Of a DNA stretch of 64,000 nt, positions 52,283 to 61,865 are shown in pieces. The DNA is from Thermodesulfobacteriota bacterium (lineage in GTDB: Bacteria; Desulfobacterota; QYQD01), in NCBI GenBank assembly GCA_031082315.1, contig JAVHLC010000001.1, positions 62,001 to 126,000 of the forward strand, written 5' to 3'. Within the stretch, counting starts at the first letter, position 1. The number at the start of each line of letters is the position of its first letter. The notes below the pieces were generated by a model, which saw only the letters and a list, made by a program, of their open reading frames with translations, was not told the DNA's origin and searched no databases. The position numbers and the translations under genes are program-made.

Positions 52283-53101
52283 CTATCTCACTATGGGTGA
52301 CGCGTCTTTGTCAAAGGGATTGGTTCTCATGGCCAGAGAAAAGAGATAAGGGTAGTTGGTTTTTAGATGTTTCATGTAGTACACCCACTGACGGCCTAAA
52401 AGGCTATAGGCCCTCTTTATGTCACCGGCGAGATGAGCATAGTCAGTATCCGGTAACCGGCTCAGGTCCTTTCGGCTTGCCAACTCTTCTTTCAAATGGA
52501 AGACGGCCCTGAGGAGTTCAGTGAATATCTCATGTTCCAACAGCACCGGATTTTCCAGCAATCGCAGCAGAAGAACGCTTTTTGCTTCGAGGAAACCCCG
52601 CAAACCTTCCAGGTCCGTTTTTGTGATATCAACCATATAGTCGTATTTCTCAACGCGCTTTTCGAGGCCGAAGAAGTCCCTGTCAGACCAATCGCTCCTT
52701 ATGATAAGCTCCCTTTGCAGGATTTCCAGGTTGGGATCGGACCGGGAAAAAGAAGCCAGCAGGCCGGTTCCGACCTCGCTGAAAAACAGTCCGATCACCA
52801 TGTTCAACTTTTCCATTCTGACCTGTTTTTCCCGCTTGTTCAGCAACAACTCCGTGGCGTTTGCCACTACTCCGAGGAATGTTCCAACGCCCATTACAAT
52901 GAGAAGGATGGTCAGCATCTTGCCTGTCTGCGTGGCGGGGTGGATATCTCCATAACCCACCGTGGTTATCGTGACCATTGTGAAGTAAAAGGCATCTGGC
53001 AGAGAAAGCCCCTCAATGGCCATGAAGCCGGCGGTTCCCAACAGCACAATGCCCAATAGAAGGATAAGAAATATGCGTAATCGAAATCTTATGTGGTTCA
53101 T
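52283..53101 (-). CDS. Two-helix potassium channel protein
   Basis: The ATG at 53101 gives MNHIRFRLRI and 272 residues. The first membrane helix is about 8-28, the pore loop carries the selectivity filter TTVGYGD at 46-52, and the second helix is about 62-83. The remaining 185 residues are cytosolic and charged; I see no Rossmann GxGxxG of an RCK domain, so the gating domain is of another kind. A frame extension to 53158 is unlikely. It lies alone between the IS30 remnant and the restriction operon. Confidence 0.85.
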   Translation of the reverse strand: MNHIRFRLRIFLILLLGIVLLGTAGFMAIEGLSLPDAFYFTMVTITTVGYGDIHPATQTGKMLTILLIVMGVGTFLGVVANATELLLNKREKQVRMEKLNMVIGLFFSEVGTGLLASFSRSDPNLEILQRELIIRSDWSDRDFFGLEKRVEKYDYMVDITKTDLEGLRGFLEAKSVLLLRLLENPVLLEHEIFTELLRAVFHLKEELASRKDLSRLPDTDYAHLAGDIKRAYSLLGRQWVYYMKHLKTNYPYLFSLAMRTNPFDKDASPIVR

Positions 53102-53449
53102 ATCACCGCATCGCGTGGATTTCCCTCTGTTATTTGAACAACTGTAAATAGGCAGCAAACAGATACATCTTGCCCCGCTTACCGCCGGTGATTTCTGAAA
53201 TTAATAACCCCGGCTGTTATTTTAGATTATCCATAAGAACCAAAATAATACAATTCATTATTTCAGTTCTTCACGTAAACAGATCATACCAACCTCGTCT
53301 TCCCGGTCACCTCCCCAAGAAGTCTGCTCCCCACTTCTTCATCAGGAGAAGCTTGAAATTCACGGCCTAAAGGTATGCTGTTGTTAGGCGCCTGGCTCGA
53401 TGTCGTCTCCACTGATAGGAGGTAACCCTCGGTTTGCAGCGTCCATAGG
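53102..53449. other. Non-coding gap between channel gene and radC
   Basis: No gene is supported. A short stem GCCTAA/TTAGGC (53365-53370 and 53384-53389) is present. Composition changes from AT-rich at the left to GC-rich at the right, which probably marks the edge of the imported restriction operon. Confidence 0.4.
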
Positions 53450-54112
53450 CTACAGGCGTCCCGATTCCAGAAAACTGAAGTACCCGCTCCGGTTGAATAT
53501 GATGTGGTCCAGCAGCGCAATACCGACGACGGAGCCTGCGGCCTTGAGCTGATTGGTGATCTCAACGTCGGATGCTGATGGCTCCAAGCTGCCCGTGGGG
53601 TGATTGTGGGCAACTATGATCGCCGAAGCACGATCCGACAGCGCGTCCGCGAACACTTCGCGCGGATGAACCGGCGTCCGGTCAATCAGCCCAATGGATA
53701 CGACCCGTATGTTCAGAATCTCGTTTGCCCCATTAATGCTGGCGCACAGGAAGTGCTCTTGTTTGCGGTCCGCGTAGTGCCGCACATGGGGCAGCAGGCC
53801 GGCCGGGGTCTCGATCTTCGCTCCCTCCGGCTTGATGCGCCGTCGGGTGAACTCGATGGCCGCGAGTATCAGCGTTGCCTTTGCGACACCCACACCCTCG
53901 TACTCGATGAGATCCTCGGCACGGACGTTCAGACCCTTCTCGTCGATGATCCTCGCAAGTTTGCCCGCCAGCTTCATCACATCCATACCCGGCGTGCCTT
54001 TGCCAAGCAGCACAGCGAGCAATTCCTGGTCACTCAGGGCTGCTGCCCCCTTGCGAAGGAGTTTCTCACGCGGGCGATCCTGTTCGGGGATGTCGATGAT
54101 GCGCTTGCTCAC
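53450..54112 (-). CDS. radC: RadC family JAB-domain protein in the restriction operon
   Basis: The N-terminus DIPEQDRPREKLLRKGAAAL is the classical RadC start. A helix-hairpin-helix segment (YEGVGVAKATLILAAIEF) and the JAB motif AHNHPTGSLEPSASD follow. 220 residues. It starts 4 bases after the hsdR stop, so it is very probably the fifth gene of the hsd operon. RadC genes are common near mobile and defence loci, but their role is not clear. It is a different branch from the protein at 533. Confidence 0.9.
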   Translation of the reverse strand: MSKRIIDIPEQDRPREKLLRKGAAALSDQELLAVLLGKGTPGMDVMKLAGKLARIIDEKGLNVRAEDLIEYEGVGVAKATLILAAIEFTRRRIKPEGAKIETPAGLLPHVRHYADRKQEHFLCASINGANEILNIRVVSIGLIDRTPVHPREVFADALSDRASAIIVAHNHPTGSLEPSASDVEITNQLKAAGSVVGIALLDHIIFNRSGYFSFLESGRL

Positions 54113-54116
54113 GGCG

Positions 54117-57056
54117 TTACGCTGCCTCCATCAGATGGGTTTTAATCACTGTCACGGCCATGATGTCAAAAATACCACCTGTGTCCGTGTACTTAGGGTC
54201 CGCCAATTCCTCGTAGCGAGCCAGCCCGTTGTAAACGTCTTGTATCTCGCCGTTCACCTGACCCCGGTAGGCGCCTTCCAGGTAAATTAAGTCGGCGCGA
54301 TGGGCCTGCACGGTGCTGCGGATAGTCGGGTCGGCCACCTTCAGCTCAGTAACCTGCTTAATGTAGAGCGCCTCCTCATCGCTGATATTGAACCTGGTCC
54401 GAATCTCATTGATCATGTCCTGCACGGAGACCTTCTTCGGGGGCGGGGCCACACCCTTCTTGCCGCCGGCCGGCCGTAGCTTCACCGCGCCACCACCGCT
54501 CCGCACCTCGCCCTGGTATTCGACAGCCGCCTTAACGACCTCGGTCTGGCGGATCTGCTTCATCAATTCGGAAACGCTGCCCTGCTTGATGAGCTGAGGG
54601 CCCACATACTCGGCGAATGCCACGAATTCTTTCACCTCGTCGGGATAGGAGAAGAAGCAGGTCAGGAAGTGGAAGCTCTTTGCAAACCGTGCAAGCAGGT
54701 ATACGAAGGTCTTGCGGTCCTCGGGCGACGTGAGCTTCGCCTGGAATCGCACGCGCAGGCCATTGACTGCGAATTGCACCTGGGCGTCCGTCCCCGATGC
54801 CACAAGCTTCAGGAAGTCGTGCGCGTCCATCTGTGTGAAGACTCCGGCCGCGAGGATCTCGGCGTGCAGCCTGGTGCAGAGCTCCGGGTCGGGGTCGTCG
54901 GGCACAAAGGGCGTGCCCTTTCGGTACTTGGTGAACGCCTTAAGGATGGCCGAGGCGTTGTTGGTGAAGTCAACTACGACGACATCCTTCTTGCCTTCAT
55001 GACAACGGTTCAGGCGGGACACCGTCTGCACCGCGTTGCGGTCAACCACCGGCTTATCGAGAAACATGCCGGCGAGCAGGGGCTGGTCGAAGCCCGTCAG
55101 GAACTTGTTGGCTACGATCATCAGTCGATAGTCGTCGCCCTTGAAGCGGTCCTCGATCAGCTCACCGTCCTTCAGTTCGTTGACGGCATGCTCGCTGATG
55201 GCTTCATTGGTCTCGGGATGGACGAAGTCTGAGAAGGCGTACAGCACCTTGTAGTCCGCCCCGCGTTCCCTGAGCTTCTCCTTGATAATGTTGAAGTAGC
55301 GCAGGCCCGCCACTCTCGACGTGGCAACAACCAGCGCCTTGGCGCGTCCACCGACGAGCGGCTTCACGTCCTTCTCGAAGATGCGGAGCATCACTTCCGA
55401 CTTGTACTGGATCAGACCGTCGTCCTGAAACGCGACGTTCTGCAGTGCCTTGGAGACAACGCCCTTGGGGTAGAGCTGCTCTTCGTCCGGCTTGGGGACG
55501 ATCGGGCAGTGCAGGTTGTAGAGCGTCTTGTAGGAGATGATGCTGGCCGCCACGTCCACGATGTAACCCTCGGCGATGGCTTCAGCCTCGGTGTAAACGT
55601 CGAACGGCGCACCGAACAAGGTGACCGTGGCCGGGGCGGGCGTGGCGGTGAAGGCGACGAAAAGCTGGTTGCGGTCATGCTCGCGGATGATCTTGGCGAT
55701 TTTCTCTTCTTCGTCCTTCCCCTCGTCCGCCGCATCCTCAGCGTCGGGGTCCCCGGAACTGCGGAAGGGCACGCGAATGGCCACGCCCATCCGGCCCTCC
55801 TGTGATCGGTGTGCCTCGTCGATGAGGAACGCCACGCGCAGGTTCTTCAGATCGGGGTTCTTCTCGATCTCCTCCAGCACCCAGACAAACTTCTGCTGGG
55901 TAGTGACAATGATGGGTTTGCGCCCCTTGAGATATCGCGGCAGGTCGTCGGCCTTGCGGGCCAAGCCTACCACGTCCTTCAGGTGCGTGAACTTCTCGAT
56001 ATCCTCACGGATGTTGGTGTCGAGCGACTTGCGGTCGGTCAAGATGAAGATGATGTCCACCAGCTTCTCGCTGGTGCCTGGTTTGAACAGGCTGTGCAGG
56101 CGGTCCGCCAGCCAGCAGATGGAGAGCGTCTTGCCGCTGCCTGCCGAATGGTGGATGAGGTACTTGCGGCCGATGTCGCCAGACGCAGCGAAATGCGCCA
56201 CCGCATCGTCGGCTACCTTCCGCACCATGCGGCTCTGGTGATACCGGGGAAGGATGGTGAAAGCCGGCCGTTCCGGCTTTCCCTCCTCCGCCTCCCGTTT
56301 GGGTACCCGAATCAGGAAAAATGATAACGCCTCCAGCAATTGGTCCCTCGACAAGACCTCGCGGTACAGGAACTCGACCGGGTACTCGTTCGCCGTCTGT
56401 GGGGTGTTGGTTAGCCCGGTGTTATGCCACCGGAAGTTCTCAACTCGTCGCGGGTCGCTTCCGGCCATCACATCGCTGGTGTCAGCGGCCAGGTAGAGAA
56501 ACGGATGCTGGAAGATCTTGCGGGCGTGTTCGCGACCGGCGAACTGCGCCACGGCGTCGTGAACGTTCTGGTTCTTCTCGTGCTTCACCTCCAGCGCCAC
56601 GATCGGCAGGCCATTGAGGAAGAAAACGAAGTCAATTTCCTGGTTCGTCTGGCCGAAATAGAAGTGGGGGCGAAAGGTAATGCGGTTCTCCCCGTGCTTC
56701 TTGACGGCAGCACTCTCCATTGAACGTGGCTTCGGGTAGTAGAGGCGGAATTCCAGTCCGCGCACGTTCAGGCCATGGCGCAGGATCATCCAGAGTGGCG
56801 TGTGTCCAAGTTCCTTGCGCAGCGCCCGAAACACCTCTTCCCGCGCATCGGTCCCGTAGTCATCAGCCAGTTTCTTGAGCGTATCGGCCTGCGTGGCGTT
56901 GAGAAAGGCCCAGAGCTGGTCCTCGGCGATGAAATGCTCGGTGTCTGTGATGTCGGTCTGCTCGAGCACCCCATATTTGTGTTCCCGGACAAGGAACCCC
57001 GCGATGTGCTGCTGAAAGGTCAGCTCTGGGGCGTTTTTGCGCTTGGACACGGTCAA
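54117..57056 (-). CDS. hsdR: Type I restriction enzyme, R subunit
   Basis: An N-terminal PD-(D/E)xK nuclease domain shows D142 (EIDFVFF) and E156-x-K158 (ALEVKHE). The ATP-driven translocase follows: Walker A SAGSGKT at 304-310, DEAH at 413-416, FTATPAP, and motif VI around QTVSRLNRC. The C-terminal helical region binds HsdM. 979 residues, full length. It overlaps the BroN gene by four bases (ATGA). It cuts unmethylated DNA after translocation. Confidence 0.95.
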   Translation of the reverse strand: MTVSKRKNAPELTFQQHIAGFLVREHKYGVLEQTDITDTEHFIAEDQLWAFLNATQADTLKKLADDYGTDAREEVFRALRKELGHTPLWMILRHGLNVRGLEFRLYYPKPRSMESAAVKKHGENRITFRPHFYFGQTNQEIDFVFFLNGLPIVALEVKHEKNQNVHDAVAQFAGREHARKIFQHPFLYLAADTSDVMAGSDPRRVENFRWHNTGLTNTPQTANEYPVEFLYREVLSRDQLLEALSFFLIRVPKREAEEGKPERPAFTILPRYHQSRMVRKVADDAVAHFAASGDIGRKYLIHHSAGSGKTLSICWLADRLHSLFKPGTSEKLVDIIFILTDRKSLDTNIREDIEKFTHLKDVVGLARKADDLPRYLKGRKPIIVTTQQKFVWVLEEIEKNPDLKNLRVAFLIDEAHRSQEGRMGVAIRVPFRSSGDPDAEDAADEGKDEEEKIAKIIREHDRNQLFVAFTATPAPATVTLFGAPFDVYTEAEAIAEGYIVDVAASIISYKTLYNLHCPIVPKPDEEQLYPKGVVSKALQNVAFQDDGLIQYKSEVMLRIFEKDVKPLVGGRAKALVVATSRVAGLRYFNIIKEKLRERGADYKVLYAFSDFVHPETNEAISEHAVNELKDGELIEDRFKGDDYRLMIVANKFLTGFDQPLLAGMFLDKPVVDRNAVQTVSRLNRCHEGKKDVVVVDFTNNASAILKAFTKYRKGTPFVPDDPDPELCTRLHAEILAAGVFTQMDAHDFLKLVASGTDAQVQFAVNGLRVRFQAKLTSPEDRKTFVYLLARFAKSFHFLTCFFSYPDEVKEFVAFAEYVGPQLIKQGSVSELMKQIRQTEVVKAAVEYQGEVRSGGGAVKLRPAGGKKGVAPPPKKVSVQDMINEIRTRFNISDEEALYIKQVTELKVADPTIRSTVQAHRADLIYLEGAYRGQVNGEIQDVYNGLARYEELADPKYTDTGGIFDIMAVTVIKTHLMEAA

Positions 57057-57922
57057 TCCCCCGTACCTTTGAGCTTCTTGGGCTTCTTGCCGGCCAGCCG
57101 CTTGAAGTTTTCGGGGGAGACCACCGGCTTACCTATCTGACGTTCGATGTCCTTGCGCGTCCTGCCTGCGACCGCGCCGCCGTCTTTGGCATCTTTCTTG
57201 AGCGGTTCCATGCCCTGCGAATCCCGATCCCGGTGCAGTGTGGTGGTCGTCGCTTCGGCCAACATGGTGAGAATGAGCTCGATATCGGTCATGTGGTCGC
57301 GCAGGTTCTCCCGCTCCAGAGCTTTCACCTGCTTGTACTCATCGACTTTGAGATCAAAGGTGCCCTGCATGATCTCATTGGTCAGGATGGCGAATTCCAG
57401 GCGGGTCGCGGCGCCGCGGTCTTTCCACTCATCGGTGAGGTCCTGTCGCACGGCAATGCCTCGCAGCCGTTTGTCGATCCACTCTTTCGGATAGCCCTTC
57501 TTCTCATAGAGTTCCTGCATGCGGCCCATGGCCAGCTCGGGGTTCTCAATCTCGTCGATGCGCTCTTTGCCGACGCGGGCCAGCCAGCGCTTGAACGGTT
57601 CGGCCTTGGGGCTGGGGATGGACTGGATCAGGCGGAAGATGCCTTCGGTATTCCAGCACAGGCTTTTCTGAGGCCCTCCGGCCGTGGCAAACTCCAAGGC
57701 AAGGGGGGGGACAAACTGTCCCCCCCCTTGGAGGGCTTTGCCCAAATCCGGATCCCGTTTGCGCATCTTCTTCCAATAGTCGGAAGGATTGGCGGAATCG
57801 GTCAGGGCGGCGATGATGTCCGTGATGACAAACCACCATTCATCGTTGTGCAGCGTGCGGCGGATTTCGCGCCTCTGAAACAGGGCAACACGGGTCTCGG
57901 GATTATTACCGGATTCATTCAT
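57053..57922 (-). CDS. BroN/DinD-like protein inside the type I R-M operon
   Basis: The ATG at 57922 (MNESGNNPET) gives 289 residues. The N-terminal half, with REIRRTLHNDEWWFVITDI, ALTDSANPSDYWKKM and CWNTEGIFRLIQSI, matches the BRO-N domain of phage antirepressors and of DinD. The second half is helical and charged, ending in a basic tail. Its stop overlaps hsdR and it lies 16 bases after hsdS, so it is co-transcribed with the restriction genes. It may bind DNA or control restriction, but this is inference. Confidence 0.8.
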   Translation of the reverse strand: MNESGNNPETRVALFQRREIRRTLHNDEWWFVITDIIAALTDSANPSDYWKKMRKRDPDLGKALQGGGQFVPPLALEFATAGGPQKSLCWNTEGIFRLIQSIPSPKAEPFKRWLARVGKERIDEIENPELAMGRMQELYEKKGYPKEWIDKRLRGIAVRQDLTDEWKDRGAATRLEFAILTNEIMQGTFDLKVDEYKQVKALERENLRDHMTDIELILTMLAEATTTTLHRDRDSQGMEPLKKDAKDGGAVAGRTRKDIERQIGKPVVSPENFKRLAGKKPKKLKGTGD

Positions 57923-57938
57923 GCCAATTCCTCCGCGT

Positions 57939-59279
57939 TCATGGCCGGGGCCTCCGGCCCGCTTTGGTGTGATCGTCAAAAGCTGTCCGGTCGTCCCCAC
58001 CAGCCGGTTTCAACCGTCCGATATTCTCGGACGGTTCCAGGTTCAGTTGTCCGGTCTTTTCGGACAGCTTGATGCGTGCAACATCCGCCTCGGAAATTCG
58101 CCGCTGCCCGGTAACGCATTCGTGGATCAGAGACTTGCGGTAGGCGGTCAGGATTGCAATCTGGCTCGAAAGTGTCTCCCGCAGCGAAGCAAACAGTACC
58201 GTCCTATTCTCGATGAAAGCGACAATCTTCTCTTGCTCCGTCAACTGGGGCATGCCCACGTAAGTGTTCTTGATCTGCGTGCCAGTAACCAAGGGCTGGG
58301 CGGTCTTCTTGGCCGTGTTATTGAAGTCGAGCACGCGGATCAGATGGGTGAGAAAGCGTTTGTCGTGGTTCGACTCCACGATCAGCGCGTTGTCGCTTAC
58401 CCACGCACGGCCTTTCACATAGTGCGCGTTGCCGCAGTACGCACCAACGCGCCCCACCACTACGATCTCCCCGTCGACGTTGTATCCGGCTGCCCGCCCC
58501 ATTTCCCCATTTCCGCCAATAACGGGATACTCGCCGTCGTCTTCAAGCTTGTCTGACGCAAAATCGCCGCTGCGAACAGAGATCTCGTAGCGTAGCTTCG
58601 TTCGTCGCCAGTGAGCGGGGATTTGCCCGAGTTCAAGAACGCCCGAGTCCTTCAACTTGACTGATTCGCCCAGGCCACGGGTAACCGCCTTGGCGATCAT
58701 GACGCTCTGCAAGTCATCAAGAACGCTTATCTGCCGGCGCTTGGCCGCTACTGCCGCGTCAAGCGCCACGCAACTCGCATCCAGAAACGCGGCAATCCGC
58801 TCTTGCTCCGGGAGCGGAGGCAGCGGTATCGGAAACGAACCGAAGTCCTTGTCATCTACCGCCGGATAGCCGACGCCCTTGGCTGTTGCCTCGAAGTACT
58901 GCCGACATCCTTCTGAGACGAGCGTATAATAAACGAATTTCGGATGGAGCGTCTTCTCGTGTGCCTGCACGACATTGAATCCGGTTGAACACACTAAGTC
59001 GCTTCGACCGTCGAGAAACGCCACTGCCTGAAGATTCGGCCTGACCGATGACATTATTGTGCTGTTCTTGCCAACACGCCTGCGAGCTCTTGATGGAGCA
59101 TCTTCGTAACGTAACCGTTCGATAGCGTCAGAGTCAATGACTCCGTAGTAGTTGACATTCGATATTTCAAGGTAATCGAACTCGTAGTCTGGGTCCGTGT
59201 TTGCGGGTAGCGAGACTCCGTTAATCAGCGCCACATCCTTCAACCGATCAACCTTCCAATCGCCGGTTAGGTGGTTCAT
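57939..59279 (-). CDS. hsdS: Type I restriction-modification specificity subunit
   Basis: HsdS reads the two-part DNA target. Two target recognition domains are present, each followed by a conserved coiled-coil repeat: PLPPLPEQERIAAFLD plus a helix near 200-240, and MPQLTEQEKIVAFIENRT near 390-420. The ATG at 59279 (MNHLTGDWKVDRL) overlaps the hsdM stop; an upstream extension in this frame is only a shadow of hsdM. 446 residues. The tail after about residue 405 is long and charged. The target sequence cannot be predicted from the sequence alone. Confidence 0.92.
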   Translation of the reverse strand: MNHLTGDWKVDRLKDVALINGVSLPANTDPDYEFDYLEISNVNYYGVIDSDAIERLRYEDAPSRARRRVGKNSTIMSSVRPNLQAVAFLDGRSDLVCSTGFNVVQAHEKTLHPKFVYYTLVSEGCRQYFEATAKGVGYPAVDDKDFGSFPIPLPPLPEQERIAAFLDASCVALDAAVAAKRRQISVLDDLQSVMIAKAVTRGLGESVKLKDSGVLELGQIPAHWRRTKLRYEISVRSGDFASDKLEDDGEYPVIGGNGEMGRAAGYNVDGEIVVVGRVGAYCGNAHYVKGRAWVSDNALIVESNHDKRFLTHLIRVLDFNNTAKKTAQPLVTGTQIKNTYVGMPQLTEQEKIVAFIENRTVLFASLRETLSSQIAILTAYRKSLIHECVTGQRRISEADVARIKLSEKTGQLNLEPSENIGRLKPAGGDDRTAFDDHTKAGRRPRP

Positions 59280-61279
59280 CTCGCCAACCCCTCCAGCATC
59301 TTCTCCGCCTCTTTCTCCAGCTTCCAGAACTCGGCGAGCAACTCCTTTGCGGGCGTGGGCGGCTGGTAGCAGTAAAAGTACTTGTTCGGCAGGATCTCGT
59401 AGCCGAGCTGCGGGCTGTCCTTCCAGCGAATGATGGGCTTGGCAATCTCCCGTTTCAGGAAGGCTTCGATGTCCTCGCCGTGCGGGACGTACTCGTCGTC
59501 CTTCACGTAGTGGCGGTGCGTCCACTCCACCGAGACAATCTCCGGTTTGTCCTCCATCAGCGCCTTGAACTTCTTGGCGGCATTGTCCTTCGGGCCGAGC
59601 GTCAACGTCGCCGTCTTCTCACCCTCACCTCCGACCCCTCTCCCATTGAGCGAGAGCAGTGAAAGGCGCACACGGAAGGTCAGGTCGCTGTCGTAGAAGT
59701 CCTGCTCCTTCTTCAGGTTCGCGGCGGTGAATGCCTTCTCGTAGGGCTCGGTGACAGTCGCCGGCTGGTCGTGCTCGTCGAACTGCCAGAAGACGACGCT
59801 TACCTTGTGGTAGGAGAAGTCCTCGCGCCGGAAGATCTTCACCTGCTCGTCGGTGTAGCCCTTCTCCCAGCCGTCGCGGTAGCGCTCCTCGATCCATGCC
59901 CGGTGGGCATCGGTGATGCGGTTGCGCTTGTTGCCGAAGGACTTCGGCTCCTTCTCGTATTGCCGGCGGGCATCAATCAGCATCACGCGGCCATGGTGCG
60001 AAGCAGGCTTGTCGTTCCTAAGCAGCCAGACATAGGTGAAGATGCCGGTGTTGTAGAAGAGCTGGTCGGGCAACATGACAATGGCGTCTAGCCAGTCGTT
60101 CTCCAGTATCCAACGGCGGATCTCGCTCTCGCCCGACCCGCAGTCACCGTTGGAGAGCGGCGAGCCGTTGAAGATGATGGCGATGCGGCTCGCGCCCTGT
60201 CCGGCCGGTTTCATCTTGGCGAGCATAGTTTGCAGGAAAAGCAGCGCTCCGTCGTTTACGCGCGGCATGCCTGCCTGGTAGCGGGTCTTCTCCAGCTTGC
60301 GCGCTTCGGCCTCGTAGCCGTCCTTGCCGCCCCAGGTCACACCGAAGGGCGGATTGGAAAGCATGAAGTCGAAGCGGAACTTCGATTCGGGCAGTTGATC
60401 GCCTGGCTCCTTGCTGTGTGGGTCGTACGGGATGAGCGAGTTGCCGAGATGCACCTTGGCCTGCTGGTCGTTCTTGATCAGCAAGTCGGCCTGGCAGATG
60501 GCGTAGTTGGTCGGCGACAGCTCCTGTCCGTGGACGGTTACGTACTTCTCGACGTTCGCTTTCTGTTCGGGCGTGGCGGCGCGGTCGAGCAGGTGTTCCT
60601 TGGCAACGGACAGCATGCCGCCTGTCCCGCAGGCCGGGTCGTAGATGGAGCTGTGCCGGTCAGGGATGGGGATGTCGAGCAGTTCGACCATCAGCCGGAT
60701 CACCTCGCGGGGCGTGAAGTGTTCTCCGGCCTCCTCGCCGCTTTGTTCCGAGAAGCGCCGCAGGATCTCCTCATAGATGTAGCCCATCTCCAGCGGCGAC
60801 AGCTTGTCCGGACCGAGCTCCAATTCCTTGTACTGGTTCAGGATCGGGGCGAGGCGGTTGTTCTTCACGATCTGGCCGACGGTGGCCCGGTAGTTGAAAT
60901 GCTCGATGATGTCGTCGACGTTCTTCGAGAAGCCGTTGATGTAGGCGCGGAAGTTCTCCTCGAGGAGCGTGTGGTCTTCCTCGTAGACCTTCCGCAACGT
61001 CCAGTCCGTCTTGTTGGAGAACGGGGCCGTGCTGATTTCAAGCCCCTTCACGAGCTTCGCGAGTTCCTTCGCGGTCAGTTTGGGGCGCTTGGCCAGTACC
61101 TCGGCAGCCTTGTCCTCCCGCCATTTGATCAGCACGCACTCCAAGCGGCGGATCACGATGATCGGCAGGACGACGTTCTGGTACTCGTAGGCCTTGAACT
61201 TGCCGCGCAGCCGTTCGGCAGACTTCCAGATATCACCGGCGAGATTATCGAGTTTGGGCTTGTTCAGGGCAAGGGACAT
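59276..61279 (-). CDS. hsdM: Type I restriction-modification DNA methyltransferase
   Basis: The N6-adenine methyltransferase shows SAM motif DPACGTGG at 214-221 and catalytic NPPF at 309-312, preceded by the helical HsdM N-terminal domain. The ATG at 61279 (MSLALNKPKL) is chosen; the open frame further upstream is non-coding. 667 residues, larger than the common 500-530, because of a long C-terminal region that includes a repeat-encoded stretch at about 540-555. It is the first gene of the operon. Confidence 0.93.
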   Translation of the reverse strand: MSLALNKPKLDNLAGDIWKSAERLRGKFKAYEYQNVVLPIIVIRRLECVLIKWREDKAAEVLAKRPKLTAKELAKLVKGLEISTAPFSNKTDWTLRKVYEEDHTLLEENFRAYINGFSKNVDDIIEHFNYRATVGQIVKNNRLAPILNQYKELELGPDKLSPLEMGYIYEEILRRFSEQSGEEAGEHFTPREVIRLMVELLDIPIPDRHSSIYDPACGTGGMLSVAKEHLLDRAATPEQKANVEKYVTVHGQELSPTNYAICQADLLIKNDQQAKVHLGNSLIPYDPHSKEPGDQLPESKFRFDFMLSNPPFGVTWGGKDGYEAEARKLEKTRYQAGMPRVNDGALLFLQTMLAKMKPAGQGASRIAIIFNGSPLSNGDCGSGESEIRRWILENDWLDAIVMLPDQLFYNTGIFTYVWLLRNDKPASHHGRVMLIDARRQYEKEPKSFGNKRNRITDAHRAWIEERYRDGWEKGYTDEQVKIFRREDFSYHKVSVVFWQFDEHDQPATVTEPYEKAFTAANLKKEQDFYDSDLTFRVRLSLLSLNGRGVGGEGEKTATLTLGPKDNAAKKFKALMEDKPEIVSVEWTHRHYVKDDEYVPHGEDIEAFLKREIAKPIIRWKDSPQLGYEILPNKYFYCYQPPTPAKELLAEFWKLEKEAEKMLEGLAR
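59616..59662. repeat. In-frame palindromic repeat inside hsdM
   Basis: On the minus strand CTCTCGCTCAATGGGAGAGG is followed by a G-rich part (TCGGAGGTGAGGG). The stem CTCTC/GAGAG is evident. It encodes LSLNGRGVGGEGEK in HsdM. Very similar palindromes are common between genes in many proteobacteria, so this is an insertion kept in frame. Confidence 0.6.
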
Positions 61280-61865
61280 TGTTTCGTGGTTCCTATGGTC
61301 TGGTCTTCGATCAGCACTCGGTCTTACAGCCGCCCAATAAGTTATTCTATAGTTTCTTAATAACTCCACAACCCAAGGGGTTCTTTTAGGGCTCTATGCA
61401 ATAAAAATTTATGGTCCCAATCCAGTCCATGGTCCCCTAACATATCATATCCCATTTAACTCATTATTATAAATGACAACGCTGGGATGGAGTAATTAAA
61501 AAGCAAATTCTGATCAAACAGTTAGATGTCAAAAAATTAACCCTCGGAAAAGGTATAAAAACAGATACGGAAAATCAAGTAAAAAAGAAGGGTCTTGAGT
61601 GTTTATTTGACTTTACTTTGTCCTCCCTGGATAGATATACTCCGAAAAAGCTGAGGGAGTTTCATTCCTTAATCTATAGCGGGACATTAGTGCAGAACCT
61701 GCATAGAATAGACAAAAAGAGGCAATCTCCGAAGCCGAAAGCCTGATTCAGAAATCGGGAACTCATTGGTTTATAAGTTTCTGTTTTTCGATAAGCGAAT
61801 ATTAATTAAGTTTAGCGGGCTCTTCGCCTCGTTTTACCGATTGGCCCCTTGATCTCTTCTACCGG
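61280..61865. other. Non-coding gap with a degraded reading frame (61477-61746)
   Basis: The plus-strand frame 61477-61746 is open for 89 codons and ends QSPKPKA, but has no ATG, GTG or TTG near its beginning and no ribosome site. The predicted chain contains LDRYTPKKLREFHSLIY and looks protein-like. It may be a gene relic. An AT-rich stretch (61326-61360) upstream of hsdM holds a TATAGAAT on the minus strand that may serve the R-M operon. Nothing else is recognised. Confidence 0.35.

Noticed and set aside
53365-53389. GCCTAA...TTAGGC considered as an integron attC site
   Set aside because: The stem is only 6 bp with a 13-base loop, the second pair of attC boxes is missing and there is no integrase or cassette nearby.
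54669-58556. Long plus-strand open frames opposite hsdR, BroN and hsdS
   Set aside because: They mirror GC-rich coding sequence on the minus strand, lack ribosome sites and show no family motifs.
59280-59525. N-terminal extension of hsdS
   Set aside because: It lies wholly within hsdM in another frame, is Arg/Pro-rich as a shadow frame would be, and the ATGA overlap at 59276-59279 is a clear start.
60230-61360. 376-codon plus-strand frame opposite hsdM
   Set aside because: It is antisense to a full methyltransferase with all motifs; its composition (Val, Leu, Gly, Arg) is typical of a shadow frame in GC-rich DNA.
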